Positions 7,392 to 15,497 are shown, counted from the first letter of the stretch. The stretch is 17,051 nucleotides of DNA from CAZDBA01 sp964503615 (GCA_964503615.1 CAZDBA010000107.1:1-17051), one strand, 5' to 3'. Numbers and translations are program-made. Notes: a model not told the origin generated them from the sequence alone.

Positions 7392-10300
7392 CTACTGGAT
7401 ATTGTTCCAGTTTTGAGAGTTGCTAAACAGAGCTGGCTCGTCCCGTCCATCGCCGTCCCAGTCACCAACCACTGGCTGATCCTGGCTGCCACCATGCTGG
7501 AACGTCAAATCTGTCGCGTCCAGCTCATGGTTTTGATTAGAGTCAACGATCCAGGTGCCTGAGCGGTAAACAGCGATTTGCTCGACGCCGTCACCATCAA
7601 AGTCACCCACGATTGGAATGTCGCCAGTGCGTCCAAAGGTCGCGTAGGTGTCGGCGTAGTCAAACTCACCATCACCATTGACGTCCAATTTCCATTGACC
7701 GTTCTCGAACGTTCCGATTGAGCGGATACCATTTCCATTCCAGTCACCAGCGACCGCAACTCGTTCGTGATCATCAAGACCAAATACGTGGTCAATCACA
7801 TCGGCTCGCTGCTGTCCGTATGCGGACAGTTTCATGTAGCGAGCACCGGTTGTAGATTCGTTTCCAGTAGGCGGAATGTTCTTTGGCTTGCTAACCAATT
7901 GGTTGTCCGGGTTCGGAAGTCCTGGTTCGTTGGCGATCGCTTCCAGGTCACCTTCCCAAACTGGACCGTAGATTCCGATGTCATCTTTGCCATCACCATC
8001 CCAATCACCCACAACAGGCTGGTCTTCTGAATCGCCAAGATAGGCAAGCAAGTCTTCGGAATCCCAGCGACCATTTTGATTGATGTCGACCATCCAATAG
8101 CCATCGTGGAAGATCGCAACTTCGTCGATACCATCTCCATCAAAGTCACCTGCCAAAGGTGTACCTGCGATCATTCCAAACTTGTGGCTTGCTCGCTTTG
8201 AGCCGATCACTTCACCGTCAGCAGTAACGGTGTCAGTGAATGTCCAAGTTGCTTGATCCATCTCGAACGATGACCAATCGGAATCCAATGCCGCGGAAGC
8301 TTGCAACCATGGCGAACCTTCTGTGTTAGCTTCGCCTACAGCTCGAGGTGAACCTCCATTGACCACACTTAAGTGCCATGAGAACGCTTCGCCACCAGCG
8401 GTTGGCTGTTGCGCTGCAATCTGGAAAGCTCCTCCTGGAGATGAACCAATCAACTGAGTAAAGTTTCCAGCCTGAGCTCCAAACAACCCTGGGAAGCTGG
8501 TTATACCCGGACGAGGAGTCAAAGGATTGTTAGATACGAACGGCTGTTGCGCAGGAGGCGTATTGGGATCGAATGGAATGTCAGCCTGAACCGCAAGAAC
8601 TTCGCTAAAGTTGTTGGCGAAACTGGCTCCACCCGGGGCAACAAAAATGTTAACCACTGAGTCCATAAGTTGGGTGTCAGAGAACGTGTTAACCAACTCA
8701 GATTGAGCAGTTGTTGTAGATTCATTAAAAGTAAATCCAGTCGTGGTTCCGGGGGTATCATTTGAATCAACAAAATCGTCCGGTTGAACTTCAACAACAA
8801 TGTAGTTACCTGATTGCAAACCCTGGAACCAGTACTCTCCGTTAGCGTCTGTCAAAACGAAAACAGGTGCATCTGGATCGTCGCCAAGATGTTCGTAGTA
8901 CTGGGATTGGACTTCACCCAAAGTCACGGCCCGCGGTGCAATCGCATCGCTTGCTGGATCAATGTAGTAGTACAGTTCGAGCCGCACCCCTTCCAGTGGC
9001 GTATCAGTGCTGGCTTGGAAGATCCCATCGCGTTGTGAACGGAAGTTTTCAGGAACGTTTCCGTCTTCCGTTTGAAAAGCAGGTCCGTCCTGGAAGACAC
9101 GACCATGAATTTCGGCTGGGATGTGTTCGCAGAAGTTGTAGTCGGTCAAGTTATCACCTGACGCGATCACGATCTCCCCGATCATGTTTTCCATCGTGTC
9201 ATCACCGTTGCCACGACCATTTTGCCCAGCAGAGAAAAATCCTTCTGGCTGCACTTGATTCAATTTATACGTGCCAGGCTGCAAGCCGGTAAACTCGTAG
9301 AAGCCATTTTCGTCCGTGGTAGTTGTCGCAACAACGTTTCCGTCCTCATCGACCAACTCGATCGCAACGTTTGCTAAAACGTTATCGCCGGCTTCCGGAT
9401 TCAGATTGCAATCGCCATTTGGATCGGTGTGCACAAAACCGCTGATCGACGCAGGAAGCAATTCACCAAAGTTATACCCAGATCCTGAATCGCCTGCGTC
9501 CAACCAAACTGTGAACTCGTCATTGGCCTGCTCACCCCTTGGAGATGTGACCCCTTCGAAATTCGTAACCGATCCCAACGAATCTCGACCATCGATGAAA
9601 TCAGTAGGCTGGATTTCGGTGATCGTGTAGTGACCGGGCGGAAGATTCTCAAAGTGGTAGTCTCCATTGGCATCGGTTGTGGTCTCAGCGACTTGATTAC
9701 CGTCCTCGTCAGTCAGTCTGATGATTACGTCGCTGATTCGCTCTTCGCCAGCATCAATTACACCATCATCGTTTGAGTCATGCCAAACCGTTCCCCACAA
9801 ACTAGCCGGAATGTGCTCGCAGAAGTCGTAGTTGACACCCGCGTCACCCGATCCCAAAACGACGTTTGTGAAACGATCGTTGGTTGCAGAGCCGACTTGA
9901 ACACCTCGAACCGTTCCGATTGACTCATCCGCGTCCAGGAAATCGTCCGGTTGGACTTCAAAGATCGAATATGTGCCTGGAGCCAGCCCTTCGAACAGAT
10001 AGTCACCGTTTGCATCAGTAACCGTATCCGCGACCAGGTTTCCGTCAGCGTCGAACAGCTGAATAGTGACGCCTTCGATCCCGACCTTATCACCATCAGG
10101 AGTATTGAAGCCAACGTTTCCGCCAACACTGGCCGGAATGTGCTCGCAGAAATCATAGTTGACGCCCGCGTCCCCAGCTCCCAAAACGACGTCAGTGAAA
10201 CGGTCGTTGGTAACAGAGCCGACTTGAGCACCGCGAACGGTTCCGACTGAATCATCCGCGTCGAAGAAATCGTCTGGTTGGATTTCGGCAATCGAATAAG

Positions 10301-12359
10301 TCCCTGGAGCCAGCCCCTCGAATAGATAATCGCCGTTCGCATCGGTAACCGTATCCGCGACCAAGTTTCCATCAGCATCGAACAACTGAATGGTAACCCC
10401 TTCGATTCCGACTTTACCACCATCAGGAGAATTATAGCCAACGTTTCCGCCAACGCTGGCTGGCTGGACTTCGCAGAAATCGTAGTTGACGCCCTCGTCA
10501 CCCGATCCCAAAACGATGTTTGTGAAACGATCGTTTGTAGAATGTGAGCCGACGTTTACCCCGTCGACAGTTCCAACAGATTCTTCTGAATCGAGAAACT
10601 CAGATGGCTGAATTTCTAAAATCGAGTAAGTTCCAGGCGCAAGCCCTTCGAAACTGTAGTTTCCTTGAGCATCAGTCAACACTGTGTCGACCAACAATCC
10701 TTCCCCATCATACAACTCAATCGTTACGCCTTCGATGCCGACTTTTCCCTCAGGAGTCTGCACGCTGACGTTTCCTCCTACGCTTGCTGGCTTGATCTCA
10801 CCAAAGTTGTATTCAACCCCGTGATCGTCGGCACACAAATGAATCTGTGTAAACTGGTCGTTCACTCCCGTTCCAACTGTTGTGCCACGGACGTTTCCGA
10901 CAGTGTCTCTACCGTCGATAAACGGTTCCAGAGGATCTGCACCCTCTGGGTAGTTATTAATCTCAAGGATCTCGTAGATACCAGGCGGCAAAGTTTCAAC
11001 GCTGTAGTGACCGTTAGCGTCTGTACGAACAAAGATCGGATCGGTGTCAGCAAATGGATCCATAGTCGCGCCCGGTTTCGCTCCGACGCGTGTGACCTGA
11101 ATCAAAACATCTGCGATCCCCTCTTCGTTGGCATTAAATATGCCGTCATTGTTCTCATCATGGTAGACGTTACCAGACAATGAAGCGGGGCGGATCTCTT
11201 TAAAGTCATAGTCGATTGCGTCTGTCCCACCGAGTGGGATGTTAATGTCAGTCAGAACGTTGACACTTTCTACTGTTCCAACTTCCGCTCCTTCGACAGT
11301 TCCAGCTTCCGCTCCAACGTCAAGAAAGCCGTCTGGCTGAGTTTCAATCAGGCGATATTCTCCCGGCGGAAGGCCTAGTTCTCGACCAAACTCGTAATCA
11401 CCATTCGAATCAGTTTCGGTAGTGGCAACCGTTTCATAAACACCGTCTTCGTTCAAACGCTGAAGCTCAATCGATACCGAACTGATGCCGGACTCGTTCG
11501 GATCCTGCACCCAGTTCAGATTCTCATCCTCGTAAACCGTACCTGAAATCGTTACGGGTCGGGGTTCCAACTCAAATGCGTCAACAGCACCCGCACTTCG
11601 GTTGGCTTGAGCGTTTTCGTTATCGCGAACAAGATCCAACAAACCACCCGAGGTAGCTTCGCCTTCGCTCAAAAGTTGATCGTAGTTGTCGAAAAAGATT
11701 CCCTCAGATTGATTCTGAACAAACCCGCCATCGATTGTCGTTGTGGCGGTAAGATCTAACGGATTGAACGAGTAGTTCTCGTCGACAAAGGTCGTGTTGA
11801 ACAGCGAGCCTTCAAATTCGACGCCGGAAGCGATAAAGTCAGGTCGGAGGGATTCAACTTCGTCGACATCAATGGTAAAGGCGAGAACGTCACCAGCCTC
11901 AAAGTTTTGCACGTCTACGGTCAACAACAGGCCGTCATCGGAAACGTTGACGCCCAGAATGTCACTTTCTGACACTCCAATACTGTTGTCGGCTTCGAAA
12001 ACGAATGGGTGGGCAGTACCCGCACCGACTTGATCTGAACTGGCGTGAAAGAACACATCACCAATCGATTGCGAACCACTAAAGTCCTGATCACCATTGA
12101 TCGTAAACTGCGTCAATTGCGTGGTATCCGCTCCGCCTTCAAAGGTGACTTCGAAGTAATCAGGGGCCGTATCCAAACCGGCATCGCCTTCGAGGTAAGT
12201 CACACCCGCAACGACTGGATTCGCAGTAAGAACTCGTCGTTCTTCCATAACCTCGAAATGGCATCGACGCAGAACTTCCTGCTGCGTGTGCTCTTGATCT
12301 GTACGAGATTTCTTTTTGCCTAGAATTTTTTTGAAAAGACCCAACTCTTTACCCTCCAT
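7392..12359 (-). CDS. Giant secreted SdrD-B/FG-GAP repeat protein with planctomycete extracellular N-terminal motif
   Basis: The 1,655-residue protein is predicted to be exported and attached to or released from the cell surface. No classical signal peptide is seen; instead a basic segment (KKILGKKKSR) leads into FEVMEERRVLTA (35-46), a variant of the planctomycete extracellular motif. Residues 47-265 form an unassigned acidic region. From about 267 to 1253 there are eight SdrD-B-like beta-sandwich domains, each with a P(A/V)xxxGxV opening, TDANGDYxFxxLxPGxY core and a YxFxE close. Domains 3-5 (524-850) are 109 residues each, and 4 and 5 differ at only 12 positions. Residues 1394-1655 hold five GD(F/W)DGDGxD-type calcium-binding FG-GAP motifs alternating with VDxNxNGxxD segments. 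No sortase site, membrane anchor or enzyme domain was found. ATG 12359 is used; TTG at residue 6 is an alternative. Adhesion or matrix structure is inferred from architecture only. Confidence 0.88.
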   Translation of the reverse strand: MEGKELGLFKKILGKKKSRTDQEHTQQEVLRRCHFEVMEERRVLTANPVVAGVTYLEGDAGLDTAPDYFEVTFEGGADTTQLTQFTINGDQDFSGSQSIGDVFFHASSDQVGAGTAHPFVFEADNSIGVSESDILGVNVSDDGLLLTVDVQNFEAGDVLAFTIDVDEVESLRPDFIASGVEFEGSLFNTTFVDENYSFNPLDLTATTTIDGGFVQNQSEGIFFDNYDQLLSEGEATSGGLLDLVRDNENAQANRSAGAVDAFELEPRPVTISGTVYEDENLNWVQDPNESGISSVSIELQRLNEDGVYETVATTETDSNGDYEFGRELGLPPGEYRLIETQPDGFLDVGAEAGTVEGAEVGTVESVNVLTDINIPLGGTDAIDYDFKEIRPASLSGNVYHDENNDGIFNANEEGIADVLIQVTRVGAKPGATMDPFADTDPIFVRTDANGHYSVETLPPGIYEILEINNYPEGADPLEPFIDGRDTVGNVRGTTVGTGVNDQFTQIHLCADDHGVEYNFGEIKPASVGGNVSVQTPEGKVGIEGVTIELYDGEGLLVDTVLTDAQGNYSFEGLAPGTYSILEIQPSEFLDSEESVGTVDGVNVGSHSTNDRFTNIVLGSGDEGVNYDFCEVQPASVGGNVGYNSPDGGKVGIEGVTIQLFDADGNLVADTVTDANGDYLFEGLAPGTYSIAEIQPDDFFDADDSVGTVRGAQVGSVTNDRFTDVVLGAGDAGVNYDFCEHIPASVGGNVGFNTPDGDKVGIEGVTIQLFDADGNLVADTVTDANGDYLFEGLAPGTYSIFEVQPDDFLDADESIGTVRGVQVGSATNDRFTNVVLGSGDAGVNYDFCEHIPASLWGTVWHDSNDDGVIDAGEERISDVIIRLTDEDGNQVAETTTDANGDYHFENLPPGHYTITEIQPTDFIDGRDSLGSVTNFEGVTSPRGEQANDEFTVWLDAGDSGSGYNFGELLPASISGFVHTDPNGDCNLNPEAGDNVLANVAIELVDEDGNVVATTTTDENGFYEFTGLQPGTYKLNQVQPEGFFSAGQNGRGNGDDTMENMIGEIVIASGDNLTDYNFCEHIPAEIHGRVFQDGPAFQTEDGNVPENFRSQRDGIFQASTDTPLEGVRLELYYYIDPASDAIAPRAVTLGEVQSQYYEHLGDDPDAPVFVLTDANGEYWFQGLQSGNYIVVEVQPDDFVDSNDTPGTTTGFTFNESTTTAQSELVNTFSDTQLMDSVVNIFVAPGGASFANNFSEVLAVQADIPFDPNTPPAQQPFVSNNPLTPRPGITSFPGLFGAQAGNFTQLIGSSPGGAFQIAAQQPTAGGEAFSWHLSVVNGGSPRAVGEANTEGSPWLQASAALDSDWSSFEMDQATWTFTDTVTADGEVIGSKRASHKFGMIAGTPLAGDFDGDGIDEVAIFHDGYWMVDINQNGRWDSEDLLAYLGDSEDQPVVGDWDGDGKDDIGIYGPVWEGDLEAIANEPGLPNPDNQLVSKPKNIPPTGNESTTGARYMKLSAYGQQRADVIDHVFGLDDHERVAVAGDWNGNGIRSIGTFENGQWKLDVNGDGEFDYADTYATFGRTGDIPIVGDFDGDGVEQIAVYRSGTWIVDSNQNHELDATDLTFQHGGSQDQPVVGDWDGDGRDEPALFSNSQNWNNIQ
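9810..10790 (-). repeat. Three tandem 327-bp coding repeats (SdrD-B domains 3-5)
   Basis: Domains 5 (9810-10136), 4 (10137-10463) and 3 (10464-10790) each span exactly 109 codons. Landmarks shift by 327 bp, for example the minus-strand segment ending CAGAA[AG]TC at 9820, 10147 and 10474. Domains 4 and 5 differ at 12 of 109 residues and domain 3 is more diverged, which indicates stepwise duplication with the 4/5 pair youngest. Confidence 0.9.
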
Positions 12360-12370
12360 GGATAATGAAT

Positions 12371-12404
12371 CGCAGTGACTGCGGTTATTATTGCGGTGTT
12401 ATTA
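12371..12404 (-). promoter_or_regulatory. Possible operator: hairpin plus direct repeat upstream of the giant gene
   Basis: Upstream of the ATG at 12359 lies a 5-bp inverted repeat CGCAG-TGA-CTGCG (12371-12383). It overlaps a tandem near-repeat, TGCGGTTATTAT/TGCGGTGTTATTA (12380-12404). A loose minus-strand -35/-10 pair (TTGGAT, 19 bp, TTAATA) lies farther upstream. This is the only structured DNA in the 120-bp gap after the WD40 gene. A regulatory role is a guess from position. Confidence 0.22.
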
Positions 12405-12479
12405 ACTCGAATGTTTAAATAATGATCCAAAGGCCCTCATCATACGCATCCGAATCGCATGACTTGGTTAGCCTGATTT

Positions 12480-13532
12480 CTATTTAAGTCGGCCGTTCCA
12501 TCCCTGGTTCAGCTGAGTGTGACGGACCCCTAGGGCTTCGTCCGTTTGTAAATCCCAAACTCGGACTTGCGTGTCGTAGCTACCGGATACCATTTTGGTT
12601 TCGTTCACATCCAAACAACAAACCGTGCCTGTATGGCCCTCGAGCATACCCACATGTGATAAATCGGTCAGTTTCCAGATGTGGATTTGGTTGTCAGCGC
12701 TACCGGTTGCGACCAAGTCCCCGCCGATCAACTTGCTGTCGAACAAACGAGCCGATTGCTTGGCCACTTGCACTGGAGTTCTCGGCTGCTGTGGATTGGT
12801 CAGTTTTACTTTTTGATCTTCTCCACAACTCAAAATGAGTCCATTGGAATCGAACTCGATGGAACGAACCCGATTACGATGAGCCTGAAACTCAGCTGTC
12901 ATGTTTCCGGAAGGGACTTCCCACACACGAATCGTTCCGCAACGGCCACCTGCTGCGATCAGCTGACCATCAACTGAGAAAGCGACCGCGTGGTTGTCGT
13001 TGCAGGCACCTTCCAGCTTTTGAACCAACTGAGTTGATTGCGTGTCATAGATTCGTAAGCTTTCCTCAAATCCTGCGGTTGCCAATCGACTCCCATCAGG
13101 ATTGAAGGCGACCTCGATAATCGCTTCTGGATGAGTAGACATCAATGTAGGTGTGTCGTACCGCTCCGTATCCCAAATCATCAAGCGTCGGTCGTTACCA
13201 GCTGTTACCAATTGCTCACCGGAGGGTGAGTACCTTGCTGCGCGAACCCAGTCCTTGTGTTCACCAAGGTGTTCAGTGAACCGATTGGTGGATTGATCGT
13301 AGATACTTACAAAATGGTCATCACCAACAATTGCAATCTCGGTGCTATTAGGGCGCAGAGAAACGCCTGTAACAACAGGAGCTCGATTACCGTCGGTCTT
13401 GGCAACCGTCTGAATCGTTACCGACCGCCAATTTAGTGTTCTGAATTGATCTTTGGCATTTACAAATTTGGGCCAGCTTGCAAACGCGCAAACTGTTGCA
13501 CAACTTGTGAGAAACTCACGGCGTTGAATCAT
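12480..13532 (-). CDS. Exported WD40-repeat protein with twin-arginine-like signal
   Basis: This 350-residue protein is a predicted seven-bladed beta-propeller outside the cytoplasm. The N-terminus MIQRREFLTSCATVCAFASW resembles a Tat signal (RREFL followed by a short hydrophobic stretch), with a likely cleavage after VNA at 24-26. Seven WD-type repeats follow from about 51 to 340; clear blade ends are LMIWDTE, LRIYDTQ, IRVWEVP, IHIWKLT and VRVWDLQ, with GH-like starts such as GEHKDWVRAARYSPSG and GHTGTVCCLDV. Blade 5 lacks the terminal Trp-Asp. No catalytic domain is fused, so it is probably a scaffold or binding protein of unknown partner. The start is secure: GGAGGAG lies 5 nt before the ATG, the clearest Shine-Dalgarno sequence in the window. 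It precedes the giant surface-protein gene on the same strand by 120 bp with no intrinsic terminator between them, so cotranscription is possible. Confidence 0.87.
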   Translation of the reverse strand: MIQRREFLTSCATVCAFASWPKFVNAKDQFRTLNWRSVTIQTVAKTDGNRAPVVTGVSLRPNSTEIAIVGDDHFVSIYDQSTNRFTEHLGEHKDWVRAARYSPSGEQLVTAGNDRRLMIWDTERYDTPTLMSTHPEAIIEVAFNPDGSRLATAGFEESLRIYDTQSTQLVQKLEGACNDNHAVAFSVDGQLIAAGGRCGTIRVWEVPSGNMTAEFQAHRNRVRSIEFDSNGLILSCGEDQKVKLTNPQQPRTPVQVAKQSARLFDSKLIGGDLVATGSADNQIHIWKLTDLSHVGMLEGHTGTVCCLDVNETKMVSGSYDTQVRVWDLQTDEALGVRHTQLNQGWNGRLK

Positions 13533-13537
13533 CGACG

Positions 13538-13544
13538 CTCCTCC
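13538..13544 (-). promoter_or_regulatory. Strong ribosome binding site of the WD40 gene
   Basis: GGAGGAG on the minus strand ends 5 nt before the ATG at 13532. It fixes this start and contrasts with truD, purL, purQ and the CX4CH gene, which have no recognisable Shine-Dalgarno sequence. Confidence 0.85.
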
Positions 13545-14209
13545 ATGAAATATGGATTTTCCTGAAAACGACTGTCAGGCAGAATCCGGTGGTTCTTCAT
13601 ATCGAATATCGGTGACGAATCATCGAACTCGCCACAAAAATGGTTTTTCAGAAAAAGCGAATCGACTCAAGATTTGTATAATCGGAATACTCAATAACTC
13701 TTGCTACCATCCGGGTAAAGAAGTTCCGGTTGGGTAATTCATGAGCGATTCGCAATGATTGCAGTCCATTGCTTTCCGATATCAAATCCAGCCCTGACTG
13801 GAAGCGTGGCGACTGATTGGGCCCAGTATGGCTTGCAGTGTAACGCCATAGCGCCTGGCTATTTCGATACACCATAGAACGCAGCATTGGTGGCTGACCC
13901 AGAGTTCTCTGCCTAGCTTGAGAAAAGAACACCAACTGGTCGTTGGGGAAAAGCCGAAGAACTCACGGGAGCTTGTGTTTTCCTTTCCAGCTCGGCGTCC
14001 AGTTTCGTCAACGGACATACGCTCTACGTTAGTGGCAGGATCACGACATCACTCTAGTAATACAGCTTTTCGCCTCGGAGAGGCGTGCTACTTTGAACAA
14101 GGTAAATTGAACGTTATCGACGGCTGGCTATTTAGTGCAAGCAATTCGGCTAACGTTTGCTTGCAATTCTGTTGACGGGCCATTTGAACGGTGCTAACGT
14201 CCGCCTGCT
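13545..14209. other. 665-bp stretch without a convincing gene, between divergent exported-protein genes
   Basis: It separates the WD40 gene (minus) from the CX4CH gene (plus) and must hold both promoters. Short open frames exist (for example 13648-13935 and 13782-14018 on minus, 13918-14175 on plus), but they overlap in different frames and show no domain, signal peptide or ribosome binding site. A hairpin CGCCTC-GGA-GAGGCG lies at 14071-14085 without a T-tract. The motif CTAACGT occurs near 14150 and 14194, and its inverse ACGTTAG near 14025. The part from about 13740 to 14200 may be a decayed gene or a multicopy intergenic element; I cannot tell which. Confidence 0.6.
14071..14085. repeat. 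Intergenic hairpin
   Basis: CGCCTC and GAGGCG form a perfect 6-bp GC-rich stem around GGA; AGC and GCT outside it could extend pairing with a bulge. It has no T-run on either strand, so it is not an intrinsic terminator, and it lies 125 bp upstream of the CX4CH gene. The function is unknown. Confidence 0.5.
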
Positions 14210-15487
14210 ATGGGTGTTCGGAAGAATATAACCGTCATTATTTCTCTGGTTGCCGTTTTTACGGTAAGCCTCTGCTTGAATCAGTGCGCACATGCGCAAG
14301 AGACTGTTTTAGTGCTCAGGAATGGAAGCACACTCTCGGGTCAGGTCGAAAAAGTTGGCAGTCAATTCCACATCCGCACCCGCTCCAGCCGTTTGGTCAT
14401 TGAGCAAGACAAAGTCGATTTTGTTTGCAACACAATGGCGGACGCCTACGATTTAAAATTTGCCGATACAGCCCCCAACGACGTCGAAGGGCAACAAAAA
14501 CTGTTTTATTGGTGCCTTCAACACCATTTGCTGCCTCAAGCACAAATTCAAATTGACACAATTCTTCTGACAGACATCTCGCCTGCCGCCTTGAACCATC
14601 TCAATCGTCAGTTAACGGTACAGATTGAGCAAGAGAATTTGCGTCTCGAAAACCAGCAGCGAGCTTTGCAGCTTAAGTCGCAACCTGCTCAAATCGCCAA
14701 GCGTATCGAAAACCAGCCGGGAGAGGTTATTAGACAGGTCGGTTATGAACAAGTTGAAACGATTCCTTTGCCGAGTACATCGCAGGAAAGACCTAATCAC
14801 ACCACTACTGCAAACATGGGCTTTCCAACAGGGAAGGAGCCCTCTAGCCCGCCGTTGACTGAACTGCAACGACGTATCGCATTCCAGCGAGAGATTGATG
14901 AGTTAGCAGAAAGTCTTCCCGACGGTGTCGTGTCAAAATACAAACGGCAGATCGAATCCAATCTGGTCTTGGGTTGCTTTGCGGCCGGCTGTCACAACTC
15001 TGACCAGTCCAAAATGCCGTTGACGGTAATTGGCCGTTACAAAAGCGTTCCCAAGCGTTTGAGTCAAAGGAACTTGCACTCAATATTGAAATATGTGGAC
15101 TTCGAAGATCCACTTGATAGCCAACTATTAAGAAGTGCCACTCAACCACACGGCGGCTCTGCCAAACCGATATTCACAGAGGATCAGGTTGAGTACTCGA
15201 ATCTAAAACGTTGGTTGTTGATGTTTGCGACTCCCGAGGCGATTGCGGAGTATCAAAAAAGTGAGTTGGAAAAACAGCAACAGGCCGAAGAACAGGCACA
15301 AATTCGACCATTGGCTCCCCAGCAAACTGTTCTGCCACATAACGGTGAAATTCGTCAAGCCAGCGCGAACCTGCCGGTAGACCCGAGTATGCCCAAAATT
15401 CCCGACATCAACCCAGAAAGTGTTTTCGTACCCCGCGATCCATTCGATCCAGAGATCTTTAATCGCAAGTACCGAAGCTCCAACTAG
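14210..15487 (+). CDS. Exported protein with CX4CH cytochrome-like site, family not named
   Basis: The 425-residue protein has a clear signal peptide: MGVRKN, a hydrophobic core (ITVIISLVAVFTVSLCL) and a cleavage site AHA|Q after residue 29. Residues 31-72 (VLVLRNGSTLSGQVEKVGSQ onward) look like the small beta-barrel NG..L.G.V modules of planctomycete proteins. Residues about 77-135 form a helical segment (AYDLKF, LFYWCLQHHLLPQA) resembling a short TPR-like repeat. Residues 136-240 are Gln-rich and probably disordered. The last domain has LVLGCFAAGCHNSD (Cys256, Cys261, His262), then PLDSQLLRSATQPHGGSAKPIF (His314 in its HGG) and a WLLMFATPEA helix. The layout resembles planctomycete cytochrome-c-like domains but uses CX4CH rather than CX2CH, so haem binding is uncertain. 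The C-terminus is Pro-rich. The ATG lacks a Shine-Dalgarno sequence. The neighbouring NUDIX gene converges 10 bp after the stop. Confidence 0.78.
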   Translation: MGVRKNITVIISLVAVFTVSLCLNQCAHAQETVLVLRNGSTLSGQVEKVGSQFHIRTRSSRLVIEQDKVDFVCNTMADAYDLKFADTAPNDVEGQQKLFYWCLQHHLLPQAQIQIDTILLTDISPAALNHLNRQLTVQIEQENLRLENQQRALQLKSQPAQIAKRIENQPGEVIRQVGYEQVETIPLPSTSQERPNHTTTANMGFPTGKEPSSPPLTELQRRIAFQREIDELAESLPDGVVSKYKRQIESNLVLGCFAAGCHNSDQSKMPLTVIGRYKSVPKRLSQRNLHSILKYVDFEDPLDSQLLRSATQPHGGSAKPIFTEDQVEYSNLKRWLLMFATPEAIAEYQKSELEKQQQAEEQAQIRPLAPQQTVLPHNGEIRQASANLPVDPSMPKIPDINPESVFVPRDPFDPEIFNRKYRSSN

Positions 15488-15497
15488 GCTTTGACCG

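Noticed and set aside
9758..10501. 247-codon open frame in another register inside the SdrD-B repeats
   Set aside because: Produced by the 327-bp repeats; Ser/Ile/Thr-rich with no domain, while the main frame gives clear SdrD-B domains.
13499..13532. Lipobox (LTSC) in the WD40 N-terminus
   Set aside because: The Cys is at residue 11 directly after the Arg pair, with no hydrophobic stretch before it; a Tat-like signal with cleavage after VNA fits better.
14020..14200. Possible integron attC site from CTAAC/GTTAG motifs
   Set aside because: The order and spacing of AAC and GTT motifs do not form an attC-length palindrome, and there is no integrase or cassette nearby.
15488..15497. Terminator between the convergent CX4CH and NUDIX genes
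   Set aside because: The 10-bp gap and flanking coding ends show no stem with a T-run.
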